From positions 310,001 through 374,000 of the forward strand of contig JBBZIV010000002.1 of assembly GCA_038405045.1 (NCBI GenBank): a stretch of DNA of 64,000 nt, given 5' to 3'. Positions 17,153 through 26,437 of this stretch are shown piece after piece; within the stretch, counting starts at the first letter, position 1, and every line of letters begins with the position of its first letter. Source of the DNA: Sporobacter sp038405045 (lineage in GTDB: Bacteria > Bacillota > Clostridia > Oscillospirales > Oscillospiraceae). The position numbers and the translations under genes were made by a program. The notes below the pieces were generated by a model, which was not told where the DNA came from, did not search any database, and worked only from the letters and a program-made list of their open reading frames with translations.

Positions 17153-17227
17153 GGTGGGTGTAGCTCAGTTGGTTAGAGCATCGGATTGTGGTTCCGAGGG
17201 TCGAGGGTTCGAATCCCTTCATCCACC
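17153..17227 (+). tRNA. tRNA-His (anticodon GTG)
   Basis: The extra 5' G at 17153 faces C73, as expected for tRNA-His. Anticodon stem TCGGA/TCCGA encloses TTGTGGT. CCA is not encoded, unlike its neighbours. Confidence 0.96.
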
Positions 17228-17323
17228 CTTATCTTTTCAGTCCTTTTCGCCCGAAAAGGACTGAAATAATGCAAAGCCCCGTCACCCCGTCTCAAGCGCC
17301 AGCCCAGCCAGAGGTCCCGATCA

Positions 17324-17395
17324 TGGGATGTAGCCAAGCGGTAAGGCACCAGACTTTGACTCTGGCATTCGCAGGTTCGAACCCTGCCATCCCAG
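17324..17395 (+). tRNA. tRNA-Gln (anticodon TTG)
   Basis: TGGGATG pairs with CATCCCA at the acceptor, the anticodon loop is CTTTGAC and the T-loop is TTCGAAC. The CCA end is not encoded. Confidence 0.96.
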
Positions 17396-17401
17396 TTATA
17401 T

Positions 17402-17477
17402 GACCCGTTAGCTCAGTCGGCAGAGCACCTGCCTTTTAAGCAGGGTGTCCCGCGTTCGAGTCGCGGACGGGTCACCA
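17402..17477 (+). tRNA. tRNA-Lys (anticodon TTT)
   Basis: GACCCGT/ACGGGTC acceptor, anticodon stem CCTGC/GCAGG around CTTTTAA, T-loop TTCGAGT, encoded CCA. Last gene of the cluster. Confidence 0.97.
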
Positions 17478-17483
17478 AAAAAG

Positions 17484-17520
17484 AGAGCTTGCAAGTGATT
17501 GCAAGCTCTTAGTTTATTTG
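17484..17520 (+). terminator. Terminator of the tRNA cluster
   Basis: AGAGCTTGCAA-GTGA-TTGCAAGCTCT followed by TAGTTTATTT, directly after tRNA-Lys. Confidence 0.85.
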
Positions 17521-17549
17521 TTGACTTATTCACTTTTTGAAAATTTCTG

Positions 17550-18398
17550 TTATTCAAAAATCTTAAAGATGCTTCTTTTCCGGCGGCGGGTTTTATGATT
17601 GATCCGGCGGTTTATTTGGGCAAAATACATTTTCTCAAACGCAATTGTCTTTGTCTTTAATAACACAACGTCATCAAGTAAAAGCTCGGCGCATTGCTTC
17701 CGGTCTCCGGTGATGTGGCATGCCACAAGCTGTATAAAGTCGCTGTTAGTTTCTATCACGGCGAAGGTTGAATTCTGGTATGTCGTTATAAACAGCCACT
17801 TTTTGTGGGCAAGCTGCCGCTGATTATAAGAGTAGTTGGCAAATTGCAAAGTGACAAGGACGAAGGCTATGAGAACGATTGAAACCAAATTAAAGCCTTG
17901 AAGCATGAAAAAGACAATGGCAAGGAGGAAAACAAAGCACGCGCCTGTTATCCCGATGGCAATGAATAAAGCCTGAAGCCCAATATGCTTGAGAAATTGG
18001 CGCTTTTTCCAGATTCCCTGCTCATTGACTTCCGGCAGCAGGAATTTCCAAAGAATCAAGAACAGCGCGAGAGACACGACGGCAAAAATGGCGACACACA
18101 GAATCAGGAGCTTGACAGGCCAATCGATGATAAAAAAAGCTTCGTTTTGAAATAAGTAGCAGATAATCAAGCTGGCGACCAGCAGGATGACGGCGGCAAG
18201 CGACAAGTATTCCGGGTGAAAGCCGGAGCGCATGCTTGTCCGGCACAGGTCATGGATATAAAAATAGTCCCAATAGGCTTTCTTGTTATAGTACTCGCTT
18301 AACGACAGGTAGTAGCCGACGGCTGTCACGAGAAAGGCTGTCAAGGCGACAATGCCGGAGAGGTTTGTAGAGAGCCAATTTATTGTTCCCGCGGTCAC
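17550..18398 (-). CDS. Hypothetical multi-pass membrane protein
   Basis: A 282-residue protein that I do not recognise. It has about five hydrophobic segments (near residues 13-32, 64-84, 92-118, 140-170 and 172-192), then a soluble part with a K-T-R-R-R-K-R-S basic tail of about 90 residues, probably cytoplasmic. It starts at GTG 18398 with GAGGTGATGAC upstream, 20 bases after the VanY-type gene stop, so the two are probably one transcript. The cytoplasmic part shows no clear enzyme motif. It is somewhat richer in A+T than its neighbours, and its position beside a tRNA cluster leaves a recent gain possible but unproven. Confidence 0.7.
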   Translation of the reverse strand: MTAGTINWLSTNLSGIVALTAFLVTAVGYYLSLSEYYNKKAYWDYFYIHDLCRTSMRSGFHPEYLSLAAVILLVASLIICYLFQNEAFFIIDWPVKLLILCVAIFAVVSLALFLILWKFLLPEVNEQGIWKKRQFLKHIGLQALFIAIGITGACFVFLLAIVFFMLQGFNLVSIVLIAFVLVTLQFANYSYNQRQLAHKKWLFITTYQNSTFAVIETNSDFIQLVACHITGDRKQCAELLLDDVVLLKTKTIAFEKMYFAQINRRINHKTRRRKRSIFKIFE

Positions 18399-18418
18399 GT
18401 CATCACCTCAAATCTTAT

Positions 18419-19678
18419 CTAAACACCGCTGAGATAAATGACGCCGCCTTCGTCAATTATGTATGTAAAACCAAGGAGCGCGGCAAGGTCTGGCAGTGTG
18501 ACGTAGGTCGTGCCGCCGGTGTTGATGGCGCTTGCAGTACTTGTGGCGTCACCAAGGGCGAGTGCTGGTATTGACGATGTGACGAGGGCGGCCTTGTTCG
18601 CATCGGCAACCGTAATCGTCGGGTCTCCAGTATAGGGGCTGCCCTTTAACAGGACGATTTTTTGTGCCGTTGGGTCCCATGTAACGTCAAACTGAAGGGA
18701 GGTTTTGTTCAGCAGTGCGGCAATGTCCCGCAATTTGAAATATGTATTCCCGTTAACCTCAATTGTTGACAGTTGCGTGACGAGACCGGAAACAGAAATT
18801 TGGGCTGTCGCCGTGAGACCAACGGCCTTGACGACGCCCGATTTCACGGGCAGCGCAATCTCCTGCGCGTAGTATTCGTCAAACGTCAGGCCGCTTTTAT
18901 AAACGGCAGTCGCCAGCTTAACACCGACATAACGCAGATGCCAGGGCTCGAAGCTGTACCCGGTGACAGACTCTTTTCCGTCGGGATAGCGGATAATAAA
19001 GCCGTATTTATAGGCGTTTTTAACGTACCATTTATACGTTGATGTGCTTGTAAGAGCGGTGTTGGAACGAATGACGTCAACGGCAAGGCCTGTCTGGTGC
19101 TCGCTGTAGCCGGGGCGTGCCGCCAGGCGGTCCTGCGCCGTTGGGTCGTCCGGTGTATAAAAGCTGTCGTAGACGGCCGCTTGCTTGTCGTAGCTTCTGT
19201 AGGCAGATGTGGCAAAGATTTTATACCCAAGCTTTTTGGCGTCAGCGCACATTTTTTCAAAAGCAAGCCGGGCGGCGCGGGTGAGTTTTTGTGTCCCAAC
19301 GCTGTATTTGGCGTTAATCGTCTCTAAGCCTTTTGGGACATACGTTTTCGGCAGCGCGTGGTATTTATTGACGAGCACGTTCGTACTGCCGATATTTAAA
19401 GCACTGACCGTGTCGGTATAAAAATCGTGATCAAGACCAATATTGACATTCGTTATGACGGATATCCACGACGCGTCAGGATGGAGCACCTTATAATCAA
19501 GATAACGCTGTGTATCGTCATCCCAATAGTATTTTGAACTCGTCAACGCAGTCAGCTCGGCCGTATACTGGCGGAGCACCGGTGTTTCGGGCTCTTGAGC
19601 GGCCATAGCAGCCTCGCATGGGGCGCACAGCAGCAAACAGAGAAAAATCGCTGCAAAACGGCTTTTCTTCATTGGCAT
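18419..19678 (-). CDS. D-alanyl-D-alanine carboxypeptidase (VanY type) with copper-amine-oxidase-like domain
   Basis: A 419-residue secreted protein. A signal peptide is visible (basic M-K-K-S-R-F, hydrophobic F-L-C-L-L-L-C-A, cut near A-M-A-A-Q). The peptidase M15 domain (about 150-270) shows S-A-Y-R-S-Y-D-K-Q, the zinc ligand stretch S-E-H-Q-T-G-L-A-V-D-V and the second ligand in E-P-W-H-L-R-Y-V. It would trim the terminal D-Ala of cell-wall stem peptides. The C-terminal part (about 305-415) looks like the copper amine oxidase N-domain repeat common in clostridial surface proteins (F-K-L-R-D-I-A-A-L-L), probably a wall-binding unit. ATG 19678 with AGGTG before it is chosen over upstream in-frame starts. 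Confidence 0.88.
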   Translation of the reverse strand: MPMKKSRFAAIFLCLLLCAPCEAAMAAQEPETPVLRQYTAELTALTSSKYYWDDDTQRYLDYKVLHPDASWISVITNVNIGLDHDFYTDTVSALNIGSTNVLVNKYHALPKTYVPKGLETINAKYSVGTQKLTRAARLAFEKMCADAKKLGYKIFATSAYRSYDKQAAVYDSFYTPDDPTAQDRLAARPGYSEHQTGLAVDVIRSNTALTSTSTYKWYVKNAYKYGFIIRYPDGKESVTGYSFEPWHLRYVGVKLATAVYKSGLTFDEYYAQEIALPVKSGVVKAVGLTATAQISVSGLVTQLSTIEVNGNTYFKLRDIAALLNKTSLQFDVTWDPTAQKIVLLKGSPYTGDPTITVADANKAALVTSSIPALALGDATSTASAINTGGTTYVTLPDLAALLGFTYIIDEGGVIYLSGV

Positions 19679-19825
19679 TCGCACCTGCCTTTCGGTAAGA
19701 AATATTATAGGATATATTTGGCTTCTTGTCCAGACACGTTGAGCCTTTTCCCGACAAAAATTGAGGAATTTGACAGCATCAACGCAACTGAATAAATCAA
19801 ACTTTTGTTTTGCCGCAGGATTTGC

Positions 19826-19831
19826 TATAAT
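19826..19831 (+). promoter_or_regulatory. -10 box upstream of the ABC-F gene
   Basis: A TATAAT lies at 19826-19831, about 68 bases before the start codon of the ABC-F gene. The -35 box is poor (TTTTGT, 17 bases upstream). Confidence 0.4.
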
Positions 19832-19898
19832 CATCATATGTATGCGCAAACAGCGATGCATAATAAAGCCAAACAAAAGAAACGGATGATTAGATTAC

Positions 19899-21503
19899 AT
19901 GATAACTGTCTCGAACCTCAGCCTGCAATACGGCGGAACATCCTTGTTTTCCCGCGTCGACCTGCAGTTTTCCGCCGGCAATTGCTATGGTGTGATCGGT
20001 GCCAACGGCTCCGGCAAATCCACGTTTTTAAAAATTCTTGCCGGAGAGCTTGAGCCCTCAAGCGGCAGCGTTGAAATCAAGCAGAAGGTGCGCATGTCCG
20101 TCCTTAAGCAGGATCAGAATATGTATGACGACTATACGGTCACCGAGACCGTCGTCATGGGCAATCTGCGCCTGTATACGTGCGGCAAGGAAAAGGACGC
20201 GCTGTATTTAAAAGAAGACTTTACAGACGCCGACGGCATCCGTGCAGCCGAGCTTGAAGAAGAGTTTGCCGAGCTGGGCGGCTGGGAAGCCGAATCAAAC
20301 GCCTCGCAGTTGTTGCAGGGACTGGGGATCGCCACGGCGCAGCACGAGCAGATGATGCGTGACTTAGAACCGCGCCAAAAGGTGAAGGTACTGCTCGCGC
20401 AGGCGCTCTTCGGCACGCCCGATATCATTTTGCTGGATGAGCCGACGAACAATCTCGACGTAAACTCTGTCGTCTGGCTGGAGGATTTTCTGCTCGATTA
20501 CGCGGGCACCGTCATCGTCGTCTCGCACGACCGGTATTTTCTCAATACGGTCTGTACCCATATTGTCGATATTGATTACGGCAAGATCAAAATGTACGTC
20601 GGTAACTACGACTTCTGGTATGACGCCAGTCAGCTCATGCAGAAGCTTATCAAGGATCAAAACCGCAAAAATGAAGATAAAATCAAGGACCTTGAGGAAT
20701 TTATCCGCCGGTTTTCGGCCAACAAATCAAAGTCCCGCCAGGCGACATCGCGCCGCAAAATGCTCGATAAGCTAACGATGGACGAGATTCCGGCCTCCTC
20801 GCGACGCTATCCGTGGGTCGGGTTTAAAATGGAACGCGAACCGGGCAAGGACAGGCTTTTTGTCACAGATGTCTCGATGACCGTTGACGGCGTGAAACTC
20901 CTTGACAAGGTCAACTTCATTATGGGCAAGGACGATAAAATTGCCCTCATCGGTGCCAACGAGATCGCCATCACAACGCTGTATAAAATTCTCGCCGGGG
21001 AACTCGAGCCGGACGAGGGGACGGTGAAGTGGGGCGTTTCAACGACACAGGCGTATTTCCCGAAGGACAATTCGGCATATTTCAACGACTGTGATCTGGG
21101 TATTATGGACTGGATGCGCCAATTCTCCGAGGATAAGCGCGAGAGCTATCTGCGCACCTTTTTAGGGCGCATGCTCTTTTCCGGGGATGATGTTTATAAG
21201 CCCGTCAAGGTGCTGTCGGGTGGCGAAAAAGTCCGGTGTATGCTGTCGAAGATGATGCTCTCAGGCGCAAACGTTCTGATATTCGACCAGCCGACGAACC
21301 ACCTTGACTTGGAATCCATTGCGGCACTCAACAATGGCATGGACGAGTTTAAAGGCAACATTATTTTCACAACACACGATCATCAGCTCATCCAGACGGT
21401 GGCAAACCGCATCATCGAGTTTACGGACGATGGGAAGATTATCGACCGGAATATGACGTATGACGAGTATATTGATTTAAAGCGCGCGCAGGAAAAAGGA
21501 TAG
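19899..21503 (+). CDS. YkpA-type ABC-F ATPase (ribosome-associated)
   Basis: A 534-residue protein with two ABC domains (about 1-250 and 320-530) joined by the helical linker of the ABC-F class; no membrane part. In NBD1, Walker A (G-A-N-G-S-G-K-S) and Walker B (I-L-L-D-E-P-T-N-N-L-D) are intact but the signature is degraded (D-L-E-P-R-Q-K). In NBD2, the signature L-S-G-G-E-K is intact but Walker A is G-A-N-E-I-A-I-T-T and the Walker B catalytic Glu is replaced by Gln (F-D-Q-P-T-N-H-L-D). One composite ATP site is therefore complete and the other appears dead. Sequence is closest to Bacillus YkpA. Members bind the ribosomal E site; the specific role here is unknown. Confidence 0.9.
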   Translation: MITVSNLSLQYGGTSLFSRVDLQFSAGNCYGVIGANGSGKSTFLKILAGELEPSSGSVEIKQKVRMSVLKQDQNMYDDYTVTETVVMGNLRLYTCGKEKDALYLKEDFTDADGIRAAELEEEFAELGGWEAESNASQLLQGLGIATAQHEQMMRDLEPRQKVKVLLAQALFGTPDIILLDEPTNNLDVNSVVWLEDFLLDYAGTVIVVSHDRYFLNTVCTHIVDIDYGKIKMYVGNYDFWYDASQLMQKLIKDQNRKNEDKIKDLEEFIRRFSANKSKSRQATSRRKMLDKLTMDEIPASSRRYPWVGFKMEREPGKDRLFVTDVSMTVDGVKLLDKVNFIMGKDDKIALIGANEIAITTLYKILAGELEPDEGTVKWGVSTTQAYFPKDNSAYFNDCDLGIMDWMRQFSEDKRESYLRTFLGRMLFSGDDVYKPVKVLSGGEKVRCMLSKMMLSGANVLIFDQPTNHLDLESIAALNNGMDEFKGNIIFTTHDHQLIQTVANRIIEFTDDGKIIDRNMTYDEYIDLKRAQEKG

Positions 21504-21518
21504 GTGGCAGGGCCTTTT

Positions 21519-21600
21519 ATATGAGGTGAATGCAGTTTGTTTCACCTCATGGGTTAGCATTCGCCTGTGATTCCGGGGGTCGTTATAAGCCCCCGGAATC
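21519..21600 (+). other. Two hairpins between the ABC-F gene and tRNA-Val
   Basis: ATGAGGTGAA pairs with TTCACCTCAT (21519-21550), and GATTCCGGGGG with CCCCCGGAATC (21569-21600). Neither has a T-run after it. Together they may act as the weak 3' end of the ABC-F transcript. Confidence 0.5.
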
Positions 21601-21611
21601 AAATTAAGGGC

Positions 21612-21640
21612 TTGACAATTTGCCGCATTCGTTGTAAAAT
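21612..21640 (+). promoter_or_regulatory. Promoter of tRNA-Val
   Basis: TTGACA at 21612-21617, TAAAAT at 21635-21640, spacer 17. The tRNA starts 16 bases downstream. Confidence 0.8.
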
Positions 21641-21655
21641 AACGTTCGCTGACAT

Positions 21656-21731
21656 GGACAGTTAGCTCAGCTGGTAGAGCATCCGCTTGACGTGCGGAGG
21701 GTCACAGGTTCGAGTCCTGTACCGTCCACCA
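21656..21731 (+). tRNA. tRNA-Val (anticodon GAC)
   Basis: Anticodon stem TCCGC/GCGGA encloses TTGACGT. T-arm ACAGG/CCTGT is perfect and CCA is encoded. The acceptor has one mismatch (A5-C68). Confidence 0.95.
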
Positions 21732-21750
21732 AATTAAATATCGTCTTTGA

Positions 21751-21795
21751 ACCAATAAAGGCTGACTCTTTTGAGTCAGCCTTTATTGGTTTTTT
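21751..21795 (+). terminator. Terminator of tRNA-Val
   Basis: A perfect 18-base stem, ACCAATAAAGGCTGACTC with its complement around TTTT, followed by TTTTT. Confidence 0.92.
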
Positions 21796-21870
21796 GGGCA
21801 AAAACCGCTTAAGACAAGGACTTTTCTCGGCTTTGTGAATCCGCAGGCACAAACTGTGCTTAAAAAGCGT

Positions 21871-21932
21871 CTTTATACATTCTTTATACGTACCATGGTG
21901 TCCTTTACACCAACTTTAGGAGAAAATAATTA
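21871..21932 (+). promoter_or_regulatory. Probable kdp promoter with KdpE operator
   Basis: CTTTATAC occurs at 21871-21878 and 21882-21889, 11 bases apart, with a third near-copy CTTTACAC at 21903-21910. The pair resembles the known E. coli KdpE site with its TTTATAC and TTTACAC blocks. The third copy contains a possible -35 (TTTACA, 21904-21909); TAATTA at 21927-21932 gives 17 bases spacing, and TATAAT at 21931 a too-wide 21. The operator call is by resemblance. Confidence 0.6.
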
Positions 21933-21976
21933 TAATCAAAAGTGCGAAAACTTGATTAGAAAAAGGTGTGGGTGTT

Positions 21977-22066
21977 ATGGGAGCTATCCTTATTATTGCG
22001 GCGATGATTGCGCTAGCCCTCCTCGGGTATTTGTTTTATGTTCTGTTCAGGGGTGAGAATCTATGA
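21977..22066 (+). CDS. kdpF: KdpF, small subunit of the K+-transporting ATPase
   Basis: A 29-residue hydrophobic peptide ([13 protein letters not shown], then [10 protein letters not shown]) just before kdpA. Its TGA overlaps the kdpA ATG (ATGA at 22063-22066), so translation is coupled. A ribosome binding site AGGTG is nine bases upstream. In E. coli KdpF is a single-helix subunit that stabilises the KdpABC complex. The size, position and one-helix form fit; it is too short for usual gene finders. Confidence 0.85.
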   Translation: MGAILIIAAMIALALLGYLFYVLFRGENL

Positions 22067-23751
22067 GTAATATTTTTGTATCGGATTTGTTCTACATCCT
22101 CCTGTTGATTGGCTTGTCTATACCGCTTGGTTTGTATATTTACAAAGTTATGACAAACCAGCGCGTTTTCCTAACGCGCATTCTATCCCCTGTTGAAAAG
22201 GGCATCTACAAACTGATGGGCGTGCGCGGAGAGGGCGACATGACGCCGAAGACGTACGCGTTTTCTGTTATTTCTATAAGCCTTCTCAGCTTTGTCGCTG
22301 TCTTTTTGATTCAGTTACTGCAAAATGTTTTACCCTTCAATCCAGAACATATAAAAAATGTCAGTTGGGATTTGGCATTGAACACTGCGGCCAGCTTTGT
22401 AAGCAATACAAACTGGCAGGCCTATTCCGGCGAAAGTACATTATCATATTTCACGCAGAGTCTTGGATTGACTGTTCAGAATTTCCTGTCGGCTGGTGTC
22501 GGCATTGCTGTCCTTTTTGCGCTGATCCGCGGCTTCATTCAGAAACAACAAGTGACCATCGGCAACTTCTGGAAGGATCTTGTTCGTGTCACGCTGTATG
22601 TCCTGATTCCGCTGTCTCTCGTGCTCGCCGTCATTCTCGTCTCGCAGGGCGTTGTTCAGACACTCAGCTCATATACACACACGACAACGCTTGAGAGCGG
22701 AGCAGTTCAGACAATTCCGCTTGGCCCTGCGGCAAGCCAGATTGCCATTAAAGAGCTGGGTACAAACGGCGGTGGCTTCTTCGGCATGAATTCGGCATAC
22801 CCACTCGAAAATCCCACAGCTCTTTCAAATCTGCTGCAGCTTCTCTCCATTCTTCTCATCCCCGCTGCGCTTTGTGTTTCCTTTGGTAAAGCAGTCAAGG
22901 ATAGTAAGCAAGGCCGATCTATCTATGCCGCGATGCTAATATTGTTTGTCATATGCCTCGTTGGCGTCACTGCCAGTGAGCTTTATGGCGCGCCCGTTTT
23001 CGGTGGCGTTGTATCATCCGGAAGTATGGAGGGCAAAGAGGTTATACACGGCGTCGCGACTTCGGCGCTCTGGGGGACGGCTACAACAGCAGCTTCAAAC
23101 GGTTCCGTTAACGCAATGCTTGATAGTTTTACGCCCCTGAGTGGTGTTGTCCTTATGTTCCTGATGCACATCGGCGAGGTTGTCTTCGGCGGCGTTGGGA
23201 GCGGTTTGTATGGCATGCTTGGTTTTGTTATTCTCACAGTGTTTATTGCAGGTCTTATGGTTGGGAGAACACCGGAATATCTCGGTAAAAAAATAGAGCC
23301 GTTTGACATGAAAATGGTCTGCATTATTGTTCTGACACCGGCTTTGTTCATCTTGTTTGGCACTCTGGCAGCCGTTTTAATGCCTCAGGTCACAACGTGG
23401 CTGACAAATTCGGGCGCGCACGGTTTCTCAGAAATCCTTTATGCATTTACTTCCATGGGGGCAAATAACGGCAGCGCGTTTGGCGGATATGCGGCGAATA
23501 CCGTTTTTTCGAATGTCATCGGCAGCATCATAATGCTGATCACGCGTTTTGTGCCAATGATTGCCGTGATATTTTTAGCTGGCAATCTGTCCAATAAAAA
23601 AATCATTGCCGCCGGTGAAGGGACACTATCGACAAGCAACGCATTGTTCGTCGGTCTCCTGATTGCTATTATCCTGATCGTCGGCGCGCTGACTTTTTTA
23701 CCAGCGCTGGCCCTTGGACCGATCGCAGACTACTTTACAGCTGTAAGATGA
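22063..23751 (+). CDS. kdpA: Potassium-transporting ATPase subunit KdpA
   Basis: A 562-residue polytopic membrane protein, the K+ channel-like subunit of the Kdp P-type pump that captures potassium when it is scarce. It has about ten hydrophobic segments and the four selectivity-filter-like pore loops; visible ones are [21 protein letters not shown] and [11 protein letters not shown]. Length and order are typical. ATG overlaps the kdpF stop; AGGGGTGAG lies just upstream. Confidence 0.97.
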   Translation: MSNIFVSDLFYILLLIGLSIPLGLYIYKVMTNQRVFLTRILSPVEKGIYKLMGVRGEGDMTPKTYAFSVISISLLSFVAVFLIQLLQNVLPFNPEHIKNVSWDLALNTAASFVSNTNWQAYSGESTLSYFTQSLGLTVQNFLSAGVGIAVLFALIRGFIQKQQVTIGNFWKDLVRVTLYVLIPLSLVLAVILVSQGVVQTLSSYTHTTTLESGAVQTIPLGPAASQIAIKELGTNGGGFFGMNSAYPLENPTALSNLLQLLSILLIPAALCVSFGKAVKDSKQGRSIYAAMLILFVICLVGVTASELYGAPVFGGVVSSGSMEGKEVIHGVATSALWGTATTAASNGSVNAMLDSFTPLSGVVLMFLMHIGEVVFGGVGSGLYGMLGFVILTVFIAGLMVGRTPEYLGKKIEPFDMKMVCIIVLTPALFILFGTLAAVLMPQVTTWLTNSGAHGFSEILYAFTSMGANNGSAFGGYAANTVFSNVIGSIIMLITRFVPMIAVIFLAGNLSNKKIIAAGEGTLSTSNALFVGLLIAIILIVGALTFLPALALGPIADYFTAVR

Positions 23752-23761
23752 GGTGTGAACA

Positions 23762-25819
23762 ATGAAAACAAACCATACAAAGTCAAAAATCTATGCGGAC
23801 GCCATTGTTCAATCCTTTAAAAAATTGACGCCGGTTGTTCAGATTAAAAATCCTGTCATGTTTGTCGTCTATATTGGAGCTTTTCTGACAACGGCACTAT
23901 GGCTCCTGACTTTTGTCGGAATTCGAGATGAAAGCACGGGATATACATTGGCCATTGCGTTAATCCTTTGGTTTACGGTGCTGTTTGCGAATTTTGCCGA
24001 GGCGATTGCCGAAGGCCGTGGACGCGCTCAGGCCGATACGCTTCGGAAATCACGTAAGGATGTCAAGACCCGGAAATTAAAATCATCATGTAACCCTGAT
24101 GATTATGAAGAGGTTATATCAAGCACCCTTAAAAAGGGCGATATCGTTTATGTGAAGGTGGGTGAACAGATTCCAATTGACGGTGAAGTCATTGACGGTG
24201 CAGCCTCCGTTGACGAGAGCGCCATCACTGGTGAATCTGCTCCAGTCATCCGCGAGTCAGGCGGCGACCGCAGTGCCGTGACCGGTGGTACAACGTTAGT
24301 TTCCGACTGGTTGATTATCAAAGGAACAGCTGACCCAGGCGAGAGTTTCCTTGACAAGATGATCGCCATGGTCGAAGGTGCTTCCAGAAAGAAAACGCCC
24401 AACGAAATCGCTCTGCAGATTTTGCTGGTCACACTGACGATTATATTTCTCGTCGTGACAGCGACGCTTCTTCCGTTCTCCGATTTCGCCAGCAAACAAG
24501 CCGGTGCAGGTCATGCTGTTTCAATCACCAATGTTATTGCCCTGCTTGTTTGCTTGGCACCAACGACGATCGGTGCTTTGTTGTCCTCTATCGGTATTGC
24601 GGGTATGAGTCGGCTCAATCAGGCGAATGTCCTGGCGATGAGCGGGCGTGCCATTGAAGCGGCGGGTGATGTTGATGTCTTGCTATTGGATAAGACTGGC
24701 ACCATCACACTCGGTAATAGGCAAGCAAGTGCGTTTTTCCCGGTAAAAGGCGTTTCAGAACAGGAGCTGGCAGACGCAGCACAGCTGTCTTCACTGGCTG
24801 ATGAAACAGCAGAAGGACGCAGCATCGTCATCCTCGCCAAGGAGCGCTTCAATATAAGGGGGCGCGACATGTCAAATCTCGGCGCATCCTTCATAGAATT
24901 CACAGCAAAGACTAGAATGAGTGGGATTGACTATAAGGGTAATGAAATCAGAAAAGGCGCCGCCGACGCTGTCAAGAACTATGTTCTTGATAAAGGCGAA
25001 GACTATCCCGACGAATGTGATCAAATCGTCAAGCAGATTGCCGGCAAAGGCGGTACACCGCTTGTTGTGGCAAAAAACGGGGCCGTTCTCGGTGTAATCT
25101 ATTTGAAAGACATCGTTAAGAATGGCGTTAAGGAGCGCTTTGACGATCTTCGGAAGATGGGCATAAAGACGATTATGATCACTGGCGACAACCCCATGAC
25201 AGCTGCCGCCATTGCTGCCGAGGCAGGTGTCGATGATTTTCTGGCTGAAGCCACGCCGGATGCCAAGCTCAATCTCATCCGCGATTATCAGGCACTGGGG
25301 CATCTCGTAGCCATGACCGGCGACGGTACAAACGACGCGCCAGCTCTAGCCCAAGCGGACGTGGCCGTTGCGATGAATACCGGGACGCAAGCCGCCAAAG
25401 AGGCAGGCAACATGGTCGATCTGGATTCCAGCCCGACAAAGCTCATCGATATCGTACGCATTGGCAAGCAGCTTCTTATGACGCGTGGCGCGCTGACGAC
25501 CTTTAGCGTTACAAATGATATCGCTAAATATTTTGCCATCATTCCCATCTTGTTTTTTGGGATATATCCTCAACTTGCCGTTCTCAATTTCATGGGCTTG
25601 ACAAGCGCCACGAGTGCGATCTTGTCAGCAATTATCTACAATGCGTTGATTATAATCGCGCTCATCCCCTTGTCTCTTAAAGGCGTCAAATATCAGGAAA
25701 CATCCGCTGGAAACCTGCTAAAACGGAATCTCGGTGTCTATGGTTTAGGTGGAATAATCGCACCATTTATCGCAATCAAATTAATTGATATCATTTTAAC
25801 TGTCTGTCATATCGTGTGA
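23762..25819 (+). CDS. kdpB: Potassium-transporting ATPase subunit KdpB
   Basis: A 685-residue P-type ATPase that hydrolyses ATP to drive K+ uptake by KdpA. The phosphorylated Asp lies in D-K-T-G-T-I-T (about residue 313), the actuator motif in A-I-T-G-E-S-A, and the hinge in [10 protein letters not shown]. Transmembrane segments bracket these domains near the start, before the phosphorylation site and at the C-terminus. Starts 10 bases after kdpA. Confidence 0.97.
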   Translation: MKTNHTKSKIYADAIVQSFKKLTPVVQIKNPVMFVVYIGAFLTTALWLLTFVGIRDESTGYTLAIALILWFTVLFANFAEAIAEGRGRAQADTLRKSRKDVKTRKLKSSCNPDDYEEVISSTLKKGDIVYVKVGEQIPIDGEVIDGAASVDESAITGESAPVIRESGGDRSAVTGGTTLVSDWLIIKGTADPGESFLDKMIAMVEGASRKKTPNEIALQILLVTLTIIFLVVTATLLPFSDFASKQAGAGHAVSITNVIALLVCLAPTTIGALLSSIGIAGMSRLNQANVLAMSGRAIEAAGDVDVLLLDKTGTITLGNRQASAFFPVKGVSEQELADAAQLSSLADETAEGRSIVILAKERFNIRGRDMSNLGASFIEFTAKTRMSGIDYKGNEIRKGAADAVKNYVLDKGEDYPDECDQIVKQIAGKGGTPLVVAKNGAVLGVIYLKDIVKNGVKERFDDLRKMGIKTIMITGDNPMTAAAIAAEAGVDDFLAEATPDAKLNLIRDYQALGHLVAMTGDGTNDAPALAQADVAVAMNTGTQAAKEAGNMVDLDSSPTKLIDIVRIGKQLLMTRGALTTFSVTNDIAKYFAIIPILFFGIYPQLAVLNFMGLTSATSAILSAIIYNALIIIALIPLSLKGVKYQETSAGNLLKRNLGVYGLGGIIAPFIAIKLIDIILTVCHIV

Positions 25820-25830
25820 GGTGAAATAAC

Positions 25831-26391
25831 GTGAGAAGAATTTCAAAATCATTGCGGCCCGTGCTTGTCTGTTTTTTCATCATGACAATGCTGTGTGGCG
25901 TCGTTTACCCAGGTGTTATCACCGTCGTTGCACAAGCGGTATTTCCTGCGCAGGCTAACGGGAGTATTGTGACGGTGACGCTGAAAGACGGGTCAAAAAA
26001 GGAATATGGCTCAGCACTGATCGAGCAGGAGTTTTCGAAACCAGAGTATTTAATTGGACGAGCGCTTGTTACAACGAATCTGAACCCTGTCAGCAGCGAT
26101 GAAAAAAAGCTGGTTCAGGAGCGCATTGACTGGTGGCACGCTTTTGATCCCACCAATACCGCCCCTATTCCAATGGATCTCGTCACTGGCTCTGCCAGCG
26201 GTGTAGACCCGAATATTTCCCCCGCTGCGGCTGAATACCAAGTCGCCAGAATCGCGCGTGAGCGCGGGATAAGTGAGAAGTCGGTCCGAGAGATCATTAG
26301 CAAATATACAACCGGTAAATTTCTCGGTTTTTGGGGCGGAGATGCTGTTAATGTCCTGAAGGTCAATCTGGCGCTTGACGGCTTGATTTAG
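25831..26391 (+). CDS. kdpC: Potassium-transporting ATPase subunit KdpC
   Basis: A 186-residue protein with one N-terminal transmembrane helix (about 12-32) and an extracytoplasmic domain, as in KdpC. Family features include L-I-G-R, then N-L-N-P-V-S, A-S-G-V-D-P-N-I-S and A-A-E-Y-Q-V-A-R-I-A. It stabilises the complex. GTG start with GAGGTG upstream; linked with kdpB by 11 bases. Confidence 0.95.
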   Translation: MRRISKSLRPVLVCFFIMTMLCGVVYPGVITVVAQAVFPAQANGSIVTVTLKDGSKKEYGSALIEQEFSKPEYLIGRALVTTNLNPVSSDEKKLVQERIDWWHAFDPTNTAPIPMDLVTGSASGVDPNISPAAAEYQVARIARERGISEKSVREIISKYTTGKFLGFWGGDAVNVLKVNLALDGLI

Positions 26392-26437
26392 CTGTTAAAC
26401 AATGGCATACTGCATATATGAGAGGCTGGTGAAAGAC

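Noticed and set aside
21796..21976. c-di-AMP riboswitch before kdp
   Set aside because: No long structured leader or conserved ydaO-type sequence is seen; a KdpE-type operator explains the region.
26402..26437. Upstream ATG as start of kdpD
   Set aside because: No ribosome binding site precedes it, and the family start (R-P-D-P-D) aligns with the ATG at 26438.
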